From Lomentospora prolificans (taxonomy: Eukaryota > Ascomycota > Sordariomycetes > Microascales > Microascaceae), in the NCBI GenBank assembly GCA_029532625.1, contig JARFXM010000006.1:1364001-1428000 (forward strand): a DNA stretch of 64,000 nt. Direction: 5' to 3'. Below, in pieces: positions 24,718 through 34,716 of the stretch. The notes beneath the pieces were generated by a model that worked only from the letters and a program-made list of their open reading frames with translations, was not told the origin of the DNA and made no database searches. Made by a program: the position numbers and the translations under genes. How positions within the stretch are numbered: the first letter of the stretch is position 1; each line of letters starts with the position of its first letter.

Positions 24718-25250
24718 ATTGTTTTTGAGAGATTAAAAGGGAGGGATCGGATCAGCGGAGAGTAATTACGATTCTAGTATTCTCGCAATGGCCGAGATGA
24801 CTTTATTTTTCACATGTGTTGCATACTTTGCTTGCCTTCGAGATCTGATGCGACTACACAAGGAGCGGATGTTTTGAGTCCGGGGTGGGGTGGAATGAAT
24901 GGGAGAATCCAGTCAGGCACCCGGCATTCATGATACCAGTTTAACTGCATAACTAATGGAGATGAGATACCAATTAGCCAGGGAGGCAAATATTCTCAGA
25001 TTTCAGAAACCCAGATGCTAGTCTGAACCGAGGAAACGTGATGGAAATGACGACTACAGTAAGAGCACCTGCTTTGTATATTTTGGGTATCTAAACATTG
25101 CTCGCCAATCTCTCCCCCGCATCAAAACAGTTGAAACGAAAGTAATATGAAGATCTACCCCGTGGGGAAGCACGGAGGCAAGGTTATGGGAGCCGTAGGC
25201 CATAATCATATGCTACCGAGGCTAATGGCGTAGCTAACAAGATTACCAGC
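24718..25250. other. Convergent 3' region
   Basis: 533 bp between the stop codons of two convergent genes. It holds 3' untranslated sequence and AT-rich patches. No gene or repeat is seen. Confidence 0.5.
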
Positions 25251-26054
25251 CTACTCCAGCCTTCTTCGCTTCGATAACCCCCCCGGCCCCGACTTGGCAG
25301 GCACAGCCGCCCCACCTGAAGCAGGCACAAAATCCACCCTCCCCGTGGCAGCTCGCTCTGCCTCTCTCTCCTTTCTCAATCTTTCTTGTGCTGCTCTTAG
25401 TTCCTGGCGGTGAGCCCATTCCGGGAGAGCACCAGGGTCCCAGAGGTCCTTGGGCAGCGTCGTAGCATACTGCGCGCCGCCGCCGGACGCCGTGTCGTCG
25501 AGCCCTGTGAAGGCGAGGAGCTTGTCCAGCAGCGCCGGATTGCGGAGGGCCGAAGAAGACTCAAGCTTGGCGTTGAAATGGATGCCTTTGTCCTTGAGCT
25601 CGAGGAAACTTTCAACCTTTCTTGTTAAGCTCGGAGGAGGTGAACCGGGAGGCGACGGGGGTAGGTCCAGGTTTGGGTGCGTTGGGAGGGTGAGGTCACG
25701 GAGGAGGGCGCGGGTGGAGGTGTAAGGCGACCCCGGGGGCATGGGAAGCTCCAGGTCTTGGTCTGGTTCTGGCAGGTCCAGCGCCGTTGATCCGCTTGGC
25801 GCAAGCATGGGGCCGACGAACGCTTCCATTGACGGGAGTGCTGCAGGCAGTGCTGGGCTGGCGGGAGGCGCTTCAGCTTTGGGGGGATTTACATTCTCGA
25901 AGTTTAGTATTTTCCCGTTGGGGTTCTAGAAACAGGATCAGTACCCAAATTGAATCAAGGGGAATTCGCCGTGACGCACCACTTGTTGTGATTGGGTTTG
26001 CTGTCGATCAGCTTCATCCTCGCTGCTACTCTCATAACTAACAAGACCAGCCAT
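25251..26054 (-). CDS. HCNGP / SAP30BP-like protein
   Basis: Exons (minus) 26054-25980 and 25925-25251 give 249 residues. The N-terminus MAGLVSYESSSEDEAD is the acidic serine start usual for this family. The middle is rich in Pro and Ser. The HCNGP domain lies in the C-terminal half: HFNAKLESSSALRNPALLDK, then QYATTLPKDLWDP and a long basic coiled helix. The protein ends in a nuclear-signal-like KRRRLE. The family was named as a transcriptional regulator; its human member SAP30BP has been reported to act in splicing together with RBM17. The intron (54 nt) has a GTGCGT donor; a GTGGTG donor three bases earlier would drop one Val. It starts 578 bp from PRP5 in divergent orientation. Confidence 0.87.
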
Positions 26055-26632
26055 GGTTGGCCGTCTTTGACGGCACGGCAACTCAGGGCACTGAGGGGGG
26101 AAATGGCAGAGGGAAATTGCAGAGGGAAATGGCAGCTATTAGTGACCGGAAAGGGATATATTTCCCCCTTACTTTGTTTATTATGGGACTTATGAAATAG
26201 GAAAGTTCGTGCTTGAACTGTTAGAGCAGCTGCTCGCGCTGCGGCATGTCCAAGTTGAAGATGCTCTTGAGGACCAATTCTAGAGGCGTGTTTTGGGATA
26301 GTGGGGGGTCAGCGGTAGAATTTCGGTTAATTGATACCATTGCTCTTTTCAAATATTACACTTGGGAAGACTACTACACCAAGCTTTCACCTCAAGTCGA
26401 TGACTCTCTTCTGTAGGGCAGCCGTTCCTCCCTTGACATCATCATCCCGCGACTCTGCTAGCAAATCTGTCGCCATCAATAAAAGGACGCAATTATCTAC
26501 TGAAAGAATTTCGAGCATACTACGAGGGTATCATCATCAAGAAGTACGGACTTTTTTTTTCCAACACAAGCTCTCAGCCGACGAGCCACGCGGTCCCAAG
26601 GAACGATTGAACTCCGCATTCTGGGATTAAAT
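26055..26632. other. Bidirectional promoter, HCNGP-like / PRP5
   Basis: 578 bp between two divergent start codons. Near the left end, AGAGGGAAATTGC and AGAGGGAAATGGC form a short direct repeat (about 26109-26131). The frame open at 26331-26630 ends just before the PRP5 start and has no motif. Confidence 0.5.
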
Positions 26633-29600
26633 ATGGCTCGTCTTAGAGACACCCGCTCACCATCGCCAGGAAGACTTAGCCGTAAAGATGACGACCGACG
26701 CGACAGGGATCGCCGTGATGACGGTAGGGGCTATCGCGCCCGGTCGCGCAGCCCTGGAGATGTAAGGCGATGCCCTCCCCGACTCACCACTGACACTAGC
26801 CCATCCTCTAACTGTCGTTCTCAGCGCCGGTATCGCGATAAACGGGATCGAGATCGCGACCATGATTCGTATCGCCGCAGGGACCGATCAGTAGACCGCC
26901 GAGACGATGACGCATACAGAGGAAGCCGAAGGGACCGTCGGAGATCACGCGATCGATATGCCGATCGGTCGCCCGACCGGCGCCGTCGCGATGATCGGGA
27001 CTATCGTGGTAGGCGAGACGACTCCCGAGACCGTGCACGTAGCCGTCGAGATGGCACACCTGACTCCCGGCCCCGCAGCAGGCGTGACGAGAGCCACCAG
27101 CGGCCTCACCCACACAAGGAGAGCAGTTTGAGCCCGTCGTCAGCGGCGAATGACGTATGTTTGTTCCATGAACTCCAGAATCGAGACATTGCAGGGACTT
27201 ACGCTAATATGCCATTACAGACCGCTAAGGCTAAGTCCGCACAACCACAATCCGAGGCTGACAAGAAGGCCGAGAGGCTCGCTAGGCTTGAAGCCTGGAA
27301 AAAGAAGAAAGAAAGCAAGGCTGCTAAAGAAAATGATGCCAACCCTCTACAGACGAGGAAACTCCTCGCTGAAATGGACGAGAGGGCGAATCGGCCGTCT
27401 GCCGCTGCTTCACCTGTTGTTGAGTCCCCTGCTTCCGCCTCACCCGCCCCAAGGCAACCGTCTGTATCAGCAGATGCGTCACCCGCTACGTCGTTTACAG
27501 GCAAATTCGATCCGAAAGCCATCGCGAAGAAACCAGCTACGGCAACGAAACAAACGGTTGGCGCTGCTTTGGGTTCCATTCCGGGTCCGAACGGCGCCAA
27601 GGCGCCGTTGGCCCAGGCTGTCAAGCCTTCAGGCCTCCTGGCGAACCGTGGCAATATGAGCAGCTTTGGTTTTCAAAAGCAGGGTGACAAGCTCGCTAGC
27701 AAACGCAAGATTGATCTTGACGAGGAGGTTGCATCTAAGAGAAAACTAGTCAAGTTGCCCTCGCTTCCTATTGAGGCTGATGACACACCATACGCTGACC
27801 AAGATGATGGAGAATCGGATGCTGACGATATCGCCGCTACTGAAGAGGAGGAGGCCGCTGCTGTACGCGCGGCACATGAGAAGCGCTTGCAGCAGGAAAA
27901 CCAAGTAACTGATGAATCGGGAGACGCCATGATGGCTGACAGCACCACCGCGCACACAAATGGTACGACCGCCACTGAACTACCGGAAGCTTCTCATTCT
28001 ACAGCAACCCAAGCCGTCTCTAATTCGATGGATGTGGATGACGAAGAAGAGGAGGATCTTGACCCACTCGACGCTTTCATGGCGGACCTGCAGACCCAGT
28101 CGAAGAAGAAGATATTGAGTAGGACAGTCGTAGCTGCGAAGGCACCCGAGCCGGAAGCATACTTCAGCGATGATGATTTTGCCTTTAGGGAGAAGGGCGA
28201 TGCCAGCGCTCTTGCTCAACCTACCAAGCGCCGAAAGAACAAGGATCTGCCCACGATTGATTACAGCAAGCTGGATCTTGAGCCTATCAGGAAAAATTTC
28301 TGGGTTGAACCGGCTGAGCTGAGCGCATTGACGGAGGCCGAGGCTAATGAGCTGCGCCTGGAGCTTGATGGTATCAAGGTGTCGGGCAAAGATGTGCCTA
28401 AACCAGTCCAGAAGTGGGCACAATGTGGTTTGACTCGCCAGACATTGGACGTCATTGAAAACTTGGGCTACGAGAAGCCCACCCCTATCCAGATGCAAGC
28501 GCTGCCTGTCATAATGTCCGGTCGCGATGTTATTGGTGTAGCAAAGACAGGCTCCGGCAAGACGATTGCTTTCTTGTTACCCATGTTCCGGCACATCAAG
28601 GACCAGTCGCCTCTCAAGGACAACGAAGGCCCTATTGGCCTCATTATGACACCAACAAGAGAGCTGGCTGTGCAAATCCACCGTGACTGCAAAGCCTTTT
28701 TGAAGACCATGGGGCTTCGGTCAGTCTGCGCTTATGGCGGTGCGCCCATTAGTGAGCAGATATCAGAGCTGAAGCGTGGTGCCGAGATTGTAGTCTGCAC
28801 ACCCGGTCGTATGATTGATTTGCTTGCTGCAAACCAAGGACGAGTGACGAACTTGAGACGTGTGACGTATGTGGTTCTCGACGAGGCTGACCGCATGTTC
28901 GACATGGGTTTTGAGCCCCAAGTCATGAAAATATTTGCAAATATGCGACCGGATAAGCAGACAATCCTGTTCTCTGCCACTATGCCCCGTATCATTGATG
29001 CTCTAACGAAGAAAGTTTTGAAAAACCCGGTAGAGATCACGGTGGGTGGGAGGAGCGTGGTGGCACCGGAAATTACGCAGCTGGTTGAAGTCCGCGAAGA
29101 AAAATCGAAGTTCCTGCGGCTCCTTGAGCTGCTCGGAGAGTTGTATGATACGGACGAGGATGCAAGGACGCTGATCTTTGTCGATCGTCAAGAAAAGGCG
29201 GATGATCTTCTCAAAGAGCTCATGGTGAAGGGGTACCCATGCATGTCGATTCACGGAGGCAAGGACCAAGTCGACCGAGATTCAACCATCTCTGATTTTA
29301 AGAAGGGAATTGTACCAATCTTAATTGCCACTTCCATCGCTGCTCGGGGTCTCGATGTCAAGCAGTTGAAGCTGGTTGTCAATTTTGACGCACCGAACCA
29401 CCTGGAGGACTATGTGCACCGCGCGGGTCGAACGGGCCGTGCTGGAAACAAGGGCACCGCCGTCACCTTTGTGACGGAAGAGCAGGATAATTGTGCGGCA
29501 TGTATCGCTAAAGCCCTGGAGCAGAGTGGCCAGCCGGTGCCCGACCGCGTTAAGGAACTGCGTGCAGCCTACCGAGAGAAGGTTAAGTCTGGCAAGGCTA

Positions 29601-30280
29601 AGGAGTCCTCTGGTTTCGGAGGCAAGGGCTTGGATAGGCTCGATCAGGAGAGAGAAGCGGCGCGTCTGCGTGAGCGCAAAACGCACAAAGCGGAGGGCGA
29701 AGAAGAGGACTTCAAGGAGGAGAATAAGCCCAATGAGGAGGACAAGGCTAAGTCGGGGGCCACTATCAAGGCCGCAGTGTCGGCCATCGTTTCACGCGAT
29801 GCTGCTAAAGCACAGGCCGAGGTAAAAGCCGCCACCAAAGATGCCTCTTCCTCCAAGGATCCTCTCGATAAAGTTTCTTCCGCTGTCAGCGCTATCAATT
29901 CTCGTCTCGGGAAGGCCGGCCAACTTCGTACTGGTCAGCCGATAGACAACAAAGGTCCCGACGCTGGTGCTTTCCACGCTACTCTTGAGATCAATGACTT
30001 CCCTCAAAAAGCAAGATGGGCAGTCACCAATCGCACCAACGTTGCGAAGATTCTCGAGGCCACTGGTACATCCATCACTACTAAAGGGACCTTCTACCCG
30101 CTCGGCAAGGAACCGCCCGCTGGTGCCGATCCGAAATTATATATCCTTGTCGAGGGAGATACTGAACTTGCGGTGGCTATGGCTCTCCAAGAGCTGACAA
30201 GGCTATTAGACGAAGGCACAAAGGCTGCAGAGGATGCTATGAGTCGGGCCCCTGCTTCTGGAAGATATACAGTTACTTAG
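26633..30280 (+). CDS. prp5: Pre-mRNA-processing ATP-dependent RNA helicase Prp5
   Basis: The frame is open over the whole span, but two introns are likely (26762-26824, 63 nt; 27155-27220, 66 nt), leaving 1172 residues. Prp5 is the DEAD-box ATPase that lets U2 snRNP bind the intron branch site and proofreads that pairing. The N-terminus is Arg/Asp/Ser-rich (RS-like). An acidic stretch then carries the Prp5 signature DPLDAFM (about 28057-28080). The helicase core follows: Q motif around PTPIQMQALP, AKTGSGKT, PTRELA, VLDEAD, SAT, ARGLDVKQL and HRAGRTGR. The C-terminal part is a charged linker and the conserved terminal domain (about 29970-30190). Both introns have GT..AG ends and CTAAC/CTAAT branch sites, are multiples of three and lack stops. 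The gene is convergent with HSP78. Confidence 0.95.
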   Translation: MARLRDTRSPSPGRLSRKDDDRRDRDRRDDGRGYRARSRSPGDVRRCPPRLTTDTSPSSNCRSQRRYRDKRDRDRDHDSYRRRDRSVDRRDDDAYRGSRRDRRRSRDRYADRSPDRRRRDDRDYRGRRDDSRDRARSRRDGTPDSRPRSRRDESHQRPHPHKESSLSPSSAANDVCLFHELQNRDIAGTYANMPLQTAKAKSAQPQSEADKKAERLARLEAWKKKKESKAAKENDANPLQTRKLLAEMDERANRPSAAASPVVESPASASPAPRQPSVSADASPATSFTGKFDPKAIAKKPATATKQTVGAALGSIPGPNGAKAPLAQAVKPSGLLANRGNMSSFGFQKQGDKLASKRKIDLDEEVASKRKLVKLPSLPIEADDTPYADQDDGESDADDIAATEEEEAAAVRAAHEKRLQQENQVTDESGDAMMADSTTAHTNGTTATELPEASHSTATQAVSNSMDVDDEEEEDLDPLDAFMADLQTQSKKKILSRTVVAAKAPEPEAYFSDDDFAFREKGDASALAQPTKRRKNKDLPTIDYSKLDLEPIRKNFWVEPAELSALTEAEANELRLELDGIKVSGKDVPKPVQKWAQCGLTRQTLDVIENLGYEKPTPIQMQALPVIMSGRDVIGVAKTGSGKTIAFLLPMFRHIKDQSPLKDNEGPIGLIMTPTRELAVQIHRDCKAFLKTMGLRSVCAYGGAPISEQISELKRGAEIVVCTPGRMIDLLAANQGRVTNLRRVTYVVLDEADRMFDMGFEPQVMKIFANMRPDKQTILFSATMPRIIDALTKKVLKNPVEITVGGRSVVAPEITQLVEVREEKSKFLRLLELLGELYDTDEDARTLIFVDRQEKADDLLKELMVKGYPCMSIHGGKDQVDRDSTISDFKKGIVPILIATSIAARGLDVKQLKLVVNFDAPNHLEDYVHRAGRTGRAGNKGTAVTFVTEEQDNCAACIAKALEQSGQPVPDRVKELRAAYREKVKSGKAKESSGFGGKGLDRLDQEREAARLRERKTHKAEGEEEDFKEENKPNEEDKAKSGATIKAAVSAIVSRDAAKAQAEVKAATKDASSSKDPLDKVSSAVSAINSRLGKAGQLRTGQPIDNKGPDAGAFHATLEINDFPQKARWAVTNRTNVAKILEATGTSITTKGTFYPLGKEPPAGADPKLYILVEGDTELAVAMALQELTRLLDEGTKAAEDAMSRAPASGRYTVT

Positions 30281-30686
30281 GCCTGTACCTCCTCGCTCAA
30301 GTTTCTATACTATTCTCTCAGCACTGTCTTGCATTTTTTCTTTTTCCCTTCCTCTCGGGACGGAGTTTAATGTTTCGAGGAAACTGTTCAAGCTGGACGA
30401 GATGGGGCGTTTTTGTTTCTGGGGCTCTTGGCGGCCGCTATGAAAGAACGAAGAAGAATTGTAACTGCTATGAATACAGATTTTCAGGATTCAACCTATA
30501 TTCTACAATGATAATTCCATTGTGTGTGAGTAGTGTAAAATGCAAAAGAGAGGGATATCAAATCATCTAAAATACACGGTCTAAAAACATTAATCGTAAA
30601 TAAAGCTCTAGAGAGTTTTGCGGCTTTTGCTCTTTCCCTCACATGGTTGTTTTCTTCATTCTGTGCTTGGGTTTTGAAATACCCTC
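30281..30686. other. Convergent 3' region, PRP5 / HSP78
   Basis: 406 bp of AT-rich 3' flank between two convergent stop codons. No gene is seen. Confidence 0.5.
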
Positions 30687-33056
30687 TCAAGCCTTGACAA
30701 CCTCCAAACCCGACTCGTCGGGTTTGAGGGTCACTCTAGCAGTGTCACCAGTCCGAATCTGGCCTCTGATAATCTTATCAGCAAGGCCATTACCAATTTC
30801 GTTCGTGATGAGCCTGTTGAGCGGCCTCGCACCAAATCGCGGGTCGTAACCTCTCTTGGCGAGCCAATTCCTCACGTCGTCGTTGACGTCAAGGGTAATA
30901 CGGCGATCATCGAGACGAGCCTGCAGCTCGCGCAGCCGGATGTCGGCAATCTCGCGGATAGCAACCTCACCCAGTCTCTTGAAGACGATAAAGGAGTCAA
31001 TACGATTCAAAAACTCAGGTGGGTAATTTGCCGCAACGACGTCCATGACAGCCTGCTTAACCTCGGGGGCGATCTCGCCGTCGGGTGTCTCTTTGTAAGG
31101 ATGGAGGGTGTTAGCCCCGACGAGAATATCGGCGCCGAGGTTAGATGTTAGAACGATTATGGTATTGCGGAAGTCAACCTTGTGGCCTTGCGCATCTGTA
31201 AGGTAACCCTCGTCAAGGACTTGGAGGAGCAGTGCTGATATATCGCGGTGGGCCTTTTCGAATTCGTCAAAGAGAAGGACAGCATAGGGCTTCCGACGCA
31301 CGGCTTCCGTAAGTTGGCCGGCATCTTCGTAACCAACATAACCGGCGGGGGATCCTATAAGGCGTGAAATGGTGTGCTTCTCTTGGAATTCGCTCATGTC
31401 AAAGCGAACGACAGCAGATTCAGTGGAGAAGAGGAAACTAGCAAGCTTCTTGCAGAGTTCCGTTTTGCCGACACCGGTGGGTCCAAGGAAAAAGAAGGAG
31501 GCTAAGGGCCGATTATCACCACTAAGACCGGCGCGCTGGAGTCGTACGGCGTCTGATACGGCCTTGATAGCATCATCTTGACCGCGGACTGATTCTCGAA
31601 GGGTATCCTCCATATGAATAAGCTTTTCGATATGGCCAGATGTCAGTTTCGAGACCGGAATACTGGTTATCCTAGAGACCACGGCCGCGATGTCGTCGGC
31701 TGTGACGGCATCATGGATCAACGTCGAGTCGGTATCGGATTTCTCCCCCTCTTTGGGCAACTTGGCTTCAAGACCGGGTATAATGCCGAATCGCAGCTCC
31801 GAGGCACGACCGAAGTTGCCCTCCCGCTGGGCTTGATCAAGTTCAACGCGAGCACTATCAAGCTCCTCCTGAGTTCTTTTGACGGCATCAATTTCGCCCT
31901 TTTCTTTCTCCCACTGATTGGTAAGTTCAGAAACTTCGTTTTGTAATGCCTTCAAATCATTCTCTAGCTTCTCCCGCCGTTCCCGGCTTGCGATATCTTT
32001 TTCTTTCCGCAGACTCTCGAGCTCGATCTGGATGGTCATTATCCTTTGGTCTAGAGCCATGATGTCTTCCGGCTTCGATTCATGTTGCAGTTTAAGGTGA
32101 CTTGCAGCCTCATCCATAAGATCAATCGCCTTATCGGGTAAAAATCGATCGGTGATGTACCGGTTCGCGTAAGTTGCGGCCGCAACGAGGGCGCCGTCGG
32201 TGATTCGTACACCGTGATGGATCTCGTATTTGTCCTTGATACCACGAAGAATGCTGATTGTATCTTGAACGCTAGGTTCATTCACGAGAATTGGTTGGAA
32301 TCTTCGCGCAAGAGCAGCATCTTTTTCGATTTGCCGGTATTCATTAAGTGTAGTAGCACCGCAACATTGCAATTCTCCACGGGATAGAGCTGGCTTTAGG
32401 AGATTCGACGCGTCGATTGAGCCTTCCGCTTTTCCTAGCCCGAGTAGAATGTGAAGCTCATCGATAAAGAGAATTACCTTTCCATCCGACCCTTGAACTT
32501 CAGTCAATATCTTCTTTAACCTCTCCTCGAAGTCGCCCCTATACTTAGCACCAGCGATCAAGGAGCCGAGATCTAGCGCGATTACGCGCTTGTCTTTGAT
32601 GCTTTCGGGCACATCGCCGCGCACAATTCTTGCAGCGAGCCCTTCCAATATAGCAGTCTTTCCCGTCCCCGCATTTCCAATCAAGACAGGGTTATTTTTC
32701 GTTCGGCGTGAAAGAATTTGAATCGTCCGTTGAATCTCGCTATCTCGGCCAATGACGGGATCCAGTTTACCAGCTTTGGCCTTCGCCGTAAGGTCAATTC
32801 CAAACTCTTCGAGGGCGGACTTCTCGGGCTCCCCACCAAGATTCATACGGTGGGTACCACCAGGCGGGTGAGGTCGACCGTTCGCATAGCTTCGGGTCCC
32901 AGCGGCATGGCCAAGGCGAGTGTAAAGACTCGATGTTATTGCTGAGTGCGCTTGGAGAGACAATCGAGGAGTTCGTACAATCGCCCTCGTAAAGGAGGAA
33001 GTTGGAAGAGCTATCCTCTTCGAAGTGCCGGTAAACAGGTGCCGGCGTGCTAGCAT
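30687..33056 (-). CDS. hsp78: Mitochondrial heat shock protein Hsp78 (ClpB-type disaggregase)
   Basis: An intronless frame of 789 residues, normal for Hsp78. It is a hexameric AAA+ disaggregase of the mitochondrial matrix that works with mtHsp70. The first ~70 residues are rich in Arg, Ser and Thr and poor in acids, as in a matrix signal. The Clp N-domain is absent, as expected for Hsp78. The first AAA domain has Walker A GNAGTGKT (residues 127-134) and Walker B VILFIDELH. The ClpB middle coiled coil follows (about 330-440; LESLRKEKDIASRERREKLE). The second AAA domain has GPTGVGKT (about 522-529), SEFQEKHTISRLIG, and VLLFDEFEKAH. The end carries the D2 small domain (RFGARPLNRLITNEI). A TTC-nn-GAA unit lies about 360 bp upstream (33416-33423). 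It is divergent to RPL6. Confidence 0.96.
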   Translation of the reverse strand: MLARRHLFTGTSKRIALPTSSFTRAIVRTPRLSLQAHSAITSSLYTRLGHAAGTRSYANGRPHPPGGTHRMNLGGEPEKSALEEFGIDLTAKAKAGKLDPVIGRDSEIQRTIQILSRRTKNNPVLIGNAGTGKTAILEGLAARIVRGDVPESIKDKRVIALDLGSLIAGAKYRGDFEERLKKILTEVQGSDGKVILFIDELHILLGLGKAEGSIDASNLLKPALSRGELQCCGATTLNEYRQIEKDAALARRFQPILVNEPSVQDTISILRGIKDKYEIHHGVRITDGALVAAATYANRYITDRFLPDKAIDLMDEAASHLKLQHESKPEDIMALDQRIMTIQIELESLRKEKDIASRERREKLENDLKALQNEVSELTNQWEKEKGEIDAVKRTQEELDSARVELDQAQREGNFGRASELRFGIIPGLEAKLPKEGEKSDTDSTLIHDAVTADDIAAVVSRITSIPVSKLTSGHIEKLIHMEDTLRESVRGQDDAIKAVSDAVRLQRAGLSGDNRPLASFFFLGPTGVGKTELCKKLASFLFSTESAVVRFDMSEFQEKHTISRLIGSPAGYVGYEDAGQLTEAVRRKPYAVLLFDEFEKAHRDISALLLQVLDEGYLTDAQGHKVDFRNTIIVLTSNLGADILVGANTLHPYKETPDGEIAPEVKQAVMDVVAANYPPEFLNRIDSFIVFKRLGEVAIREIADIRLRELQARLDDRRITLDVNDDVRNWLAKRGYDPRFGARPLNRLITNEIGNGLADKIIRGQIRTGDTARVTLKPDESGLEVVKA

Positions 33057-33320
33057 GGTTGAGGTAGGTTTAATAACAAAATCTCAGGTTTGGCGTGACA
33101 TAAGCACCGTGAAGGGAAGACTCGAGATTAGAAACCATCAAACTTCTGGGAGTAGTCTTGAGCTGAGAACCACGAAACAAGAACTGCAGTGCGTTCAAAT
33201 TCGAAGAGTGGTTACGCCTGATGCTGAATATAAACCAGGGTCTTAGCGGATCACATTTGCCATGGAATCGTCATGAGATTTCCAGTGCTTGCTTGACTCG
33301 GATTTCTGGCAGCTTCTGGC

Positions 33321-33332
33321 CCACTTTAGTGG
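33321..33332. repeat. Short palindrome CCACT-TT-AGTGG
   Basis: Five-base arms with a TT centre, 7 bp to the left of the larger inverted repeat at 33340-33375. Its right arm contains GTGG, which continues into GTGGCG as in the next repeat. Confidence 0.6.
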
Positions 33333-33339
33333 CGGCAGG

Positions 33340-33375
33340 TAACGCCACAATAACTCAGTTACTTTTGTGGCGTTA
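33340..33375. repeat. Perfect 11-bp inverted repeat with nested palindrome
   Basis: TAACGCCACAA at 33340-33350 and TTGTGGCGTTA at 33365-33375 are exact reverse complements. The 14-nt spacer begins with TAACTCAGTTA (33351-33361), itself a palindrome with five-base arms. It lies about 285 bp upstream of the HSP78 start and about 345 bp upstream of RPL6. It may be a paired binding site for a dimeric regulator or a DNA cruciform; this is inference. Confidence 0.8.
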
Positions 33376-33415
33376 TGGCGTGGTGTCAGGTTTTTCGGCT
33401 AAATATCGGTGATAC

Positions 33416-33423
33416 TTCTGGAA
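33416..33423. promoter_or_regulatory. Possible heat shock element unit (TTCnnGAA)
   Basis: TTC-TG-GAA matches one inverted pair of the HSF binding pattern. A further GAA lies at 33430-33432 with irregular spacing. The location upstream of HSP78 makes it plausible, but an 8-bp match is weak evidence and a full three-unit site is not seen. Confidence 0.35.
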
Positions 33424-33717
33424 AACCACGAAGAACCTGCAGGATACCTACCTTTCCAAGTAGGGTTTAGCGTCTGAGGGTTTTCGCTGCTCTTCGCACA
33501 AATCGCTGGTCTCCTACTCCACGAGAAACAATTCCCAGCAACAAGAAATCCGGGCGCATACTAACCAACCGACACAGGGCTCGGTAAACAGGATTCCAAT
33601 TCCCTTTTCTTCCTTTGATACTTCCTGTTTCTTGTTCCTCCTTTCCCCAATACCCTCCCCCTAACCTCACGGTTGTGATTCGGAAACTCGAAAGTCCACA
33701 TTCACAGAACCATCACA

Positions 33718-34716
33718 ATGTCGGCCCAGCCTACGTCCAAGAAGTTCGGCTCGTCGACCCGTTCGGTCCCTCACGCCTCTCAGAAGGCCCAGAAGTGGTA
33801 TCCCACCGCTGACGAGGCCCAGAAGAAGCAGGTATGTGGCATTGGAGCCCGCTGTTGTAGTCCTTTTTTCGCTTTCGGATTGCCTATCTACTGCGGGATC
33901 TGTGTGATGCACAAATTTGGCGGGATAGGGCATGGAGGGGTCCAGGTGAAAAATGTCGAGAATCAGAAATCAACGACAAGCCGTCAGCGACGACAAGGAA
34001 AGCGAAAATGGAGAAGCTTACGACCCTGGAGTGATGGTCTGACGATATTTTCGACCCTGGGAATGGATTAAGATTCGGCAGACTGCATCACATCTTCGAC
34101 CAGACACCGCTAACATATCGTCTTCTTGAATCCAGGTCCGCAAGGCTGTCCGTCCTTGGGCCCCCCGATCCTCGCTCCAGCCCGGAACCATCCTCATCCT
34201 TCTCGCTGGCCGCTACAGGGGTAAGCGAGTTGTTCTCCTCAAGGCCCTTGACCAGGGTGTCCTCCTCGTCACCGGCCCCTTCAAGATCAACGGTGTTCCC
34301 CTCCGAAGAGTCAACGCCCGATACGTCATCGCGACATCCTACAAGGTCGATGTTTCCGGCGTAGACGAGAAGAAGATCGAGGAGATCTCCCAACCGAAGT
34401 ACTTCGTCGGCGAGAAGGAGAAGGAGAAGGCTGGCGAGGAGGCTTTCTTCAAGCAGGGCGAGAAGCCCACGGTACGTTTATGCTATCCTAGTCCTCGCGC
34501 CTGGGCAAAGTCTTGCTCAACTTGAATATATCTCGGCTAACATGCTGGTTTACGCATTTGCAGAAGAAGGAGGTGAACAAGAACCGCGTGGAGGACCAGA
34601 AGGCTATCGACAAGGCCCTCATCGCGAACATCAAGAAGGTCGAGTTCCTCGCTAGCTACCTCGCCGCCTCTTTCTCTCTGCGAAAGGGTGACAAGCCTCA
34701 CGAGATGAAGTGGTAG
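33718..34716 (+). CDS. rpl6: 60S ribosomal protein L6 (eL6)
   Basis: Exons 33718-33831, 34136-34471 and 34564-34716 give 200 residues, as usual for fungal eL6. It is a structural protein of the large ribosomal subunit. The core block (TILILLAGRYRGKRVVLLK, then GPFKINGVPLRRVNARYVIA) is the KOW-like eL6 fold. The C-terminus (KVEFLASYLAASFSLRKGD) is also typical. Intron 1 (304 nt) is long for this window and starts GTATGT; intron 2 (92 nt) starts GTACGT. The first exon ends AQKKQ and joins VRKAVRPWAPR in frame. The gene is divergent to HSP78 and convergent with DPP3. Confidence 0.95.

Larger units (their letters stand above)
33057..33717. other. Bidirectional promoter, HSP78 / RPL6
   Basis: 661 bp between divergent start codons. 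It contains the clustered palindromes at 33321-33375, a heat-shock-like TTC-TG-GAA unit at 33416-33423, and pyrimidine-rich leader before RPL6. No gene is seen. Confidence 0.6.

Noticed and set aside
33832..34135. Possible snoRNA in the long first intron of RPL6
   Set aside because: Words close to C and D boxes (GTGATGC, CTGA) occur, but the spacing and terminal stem expected of a C/D snoRNA are not seen.
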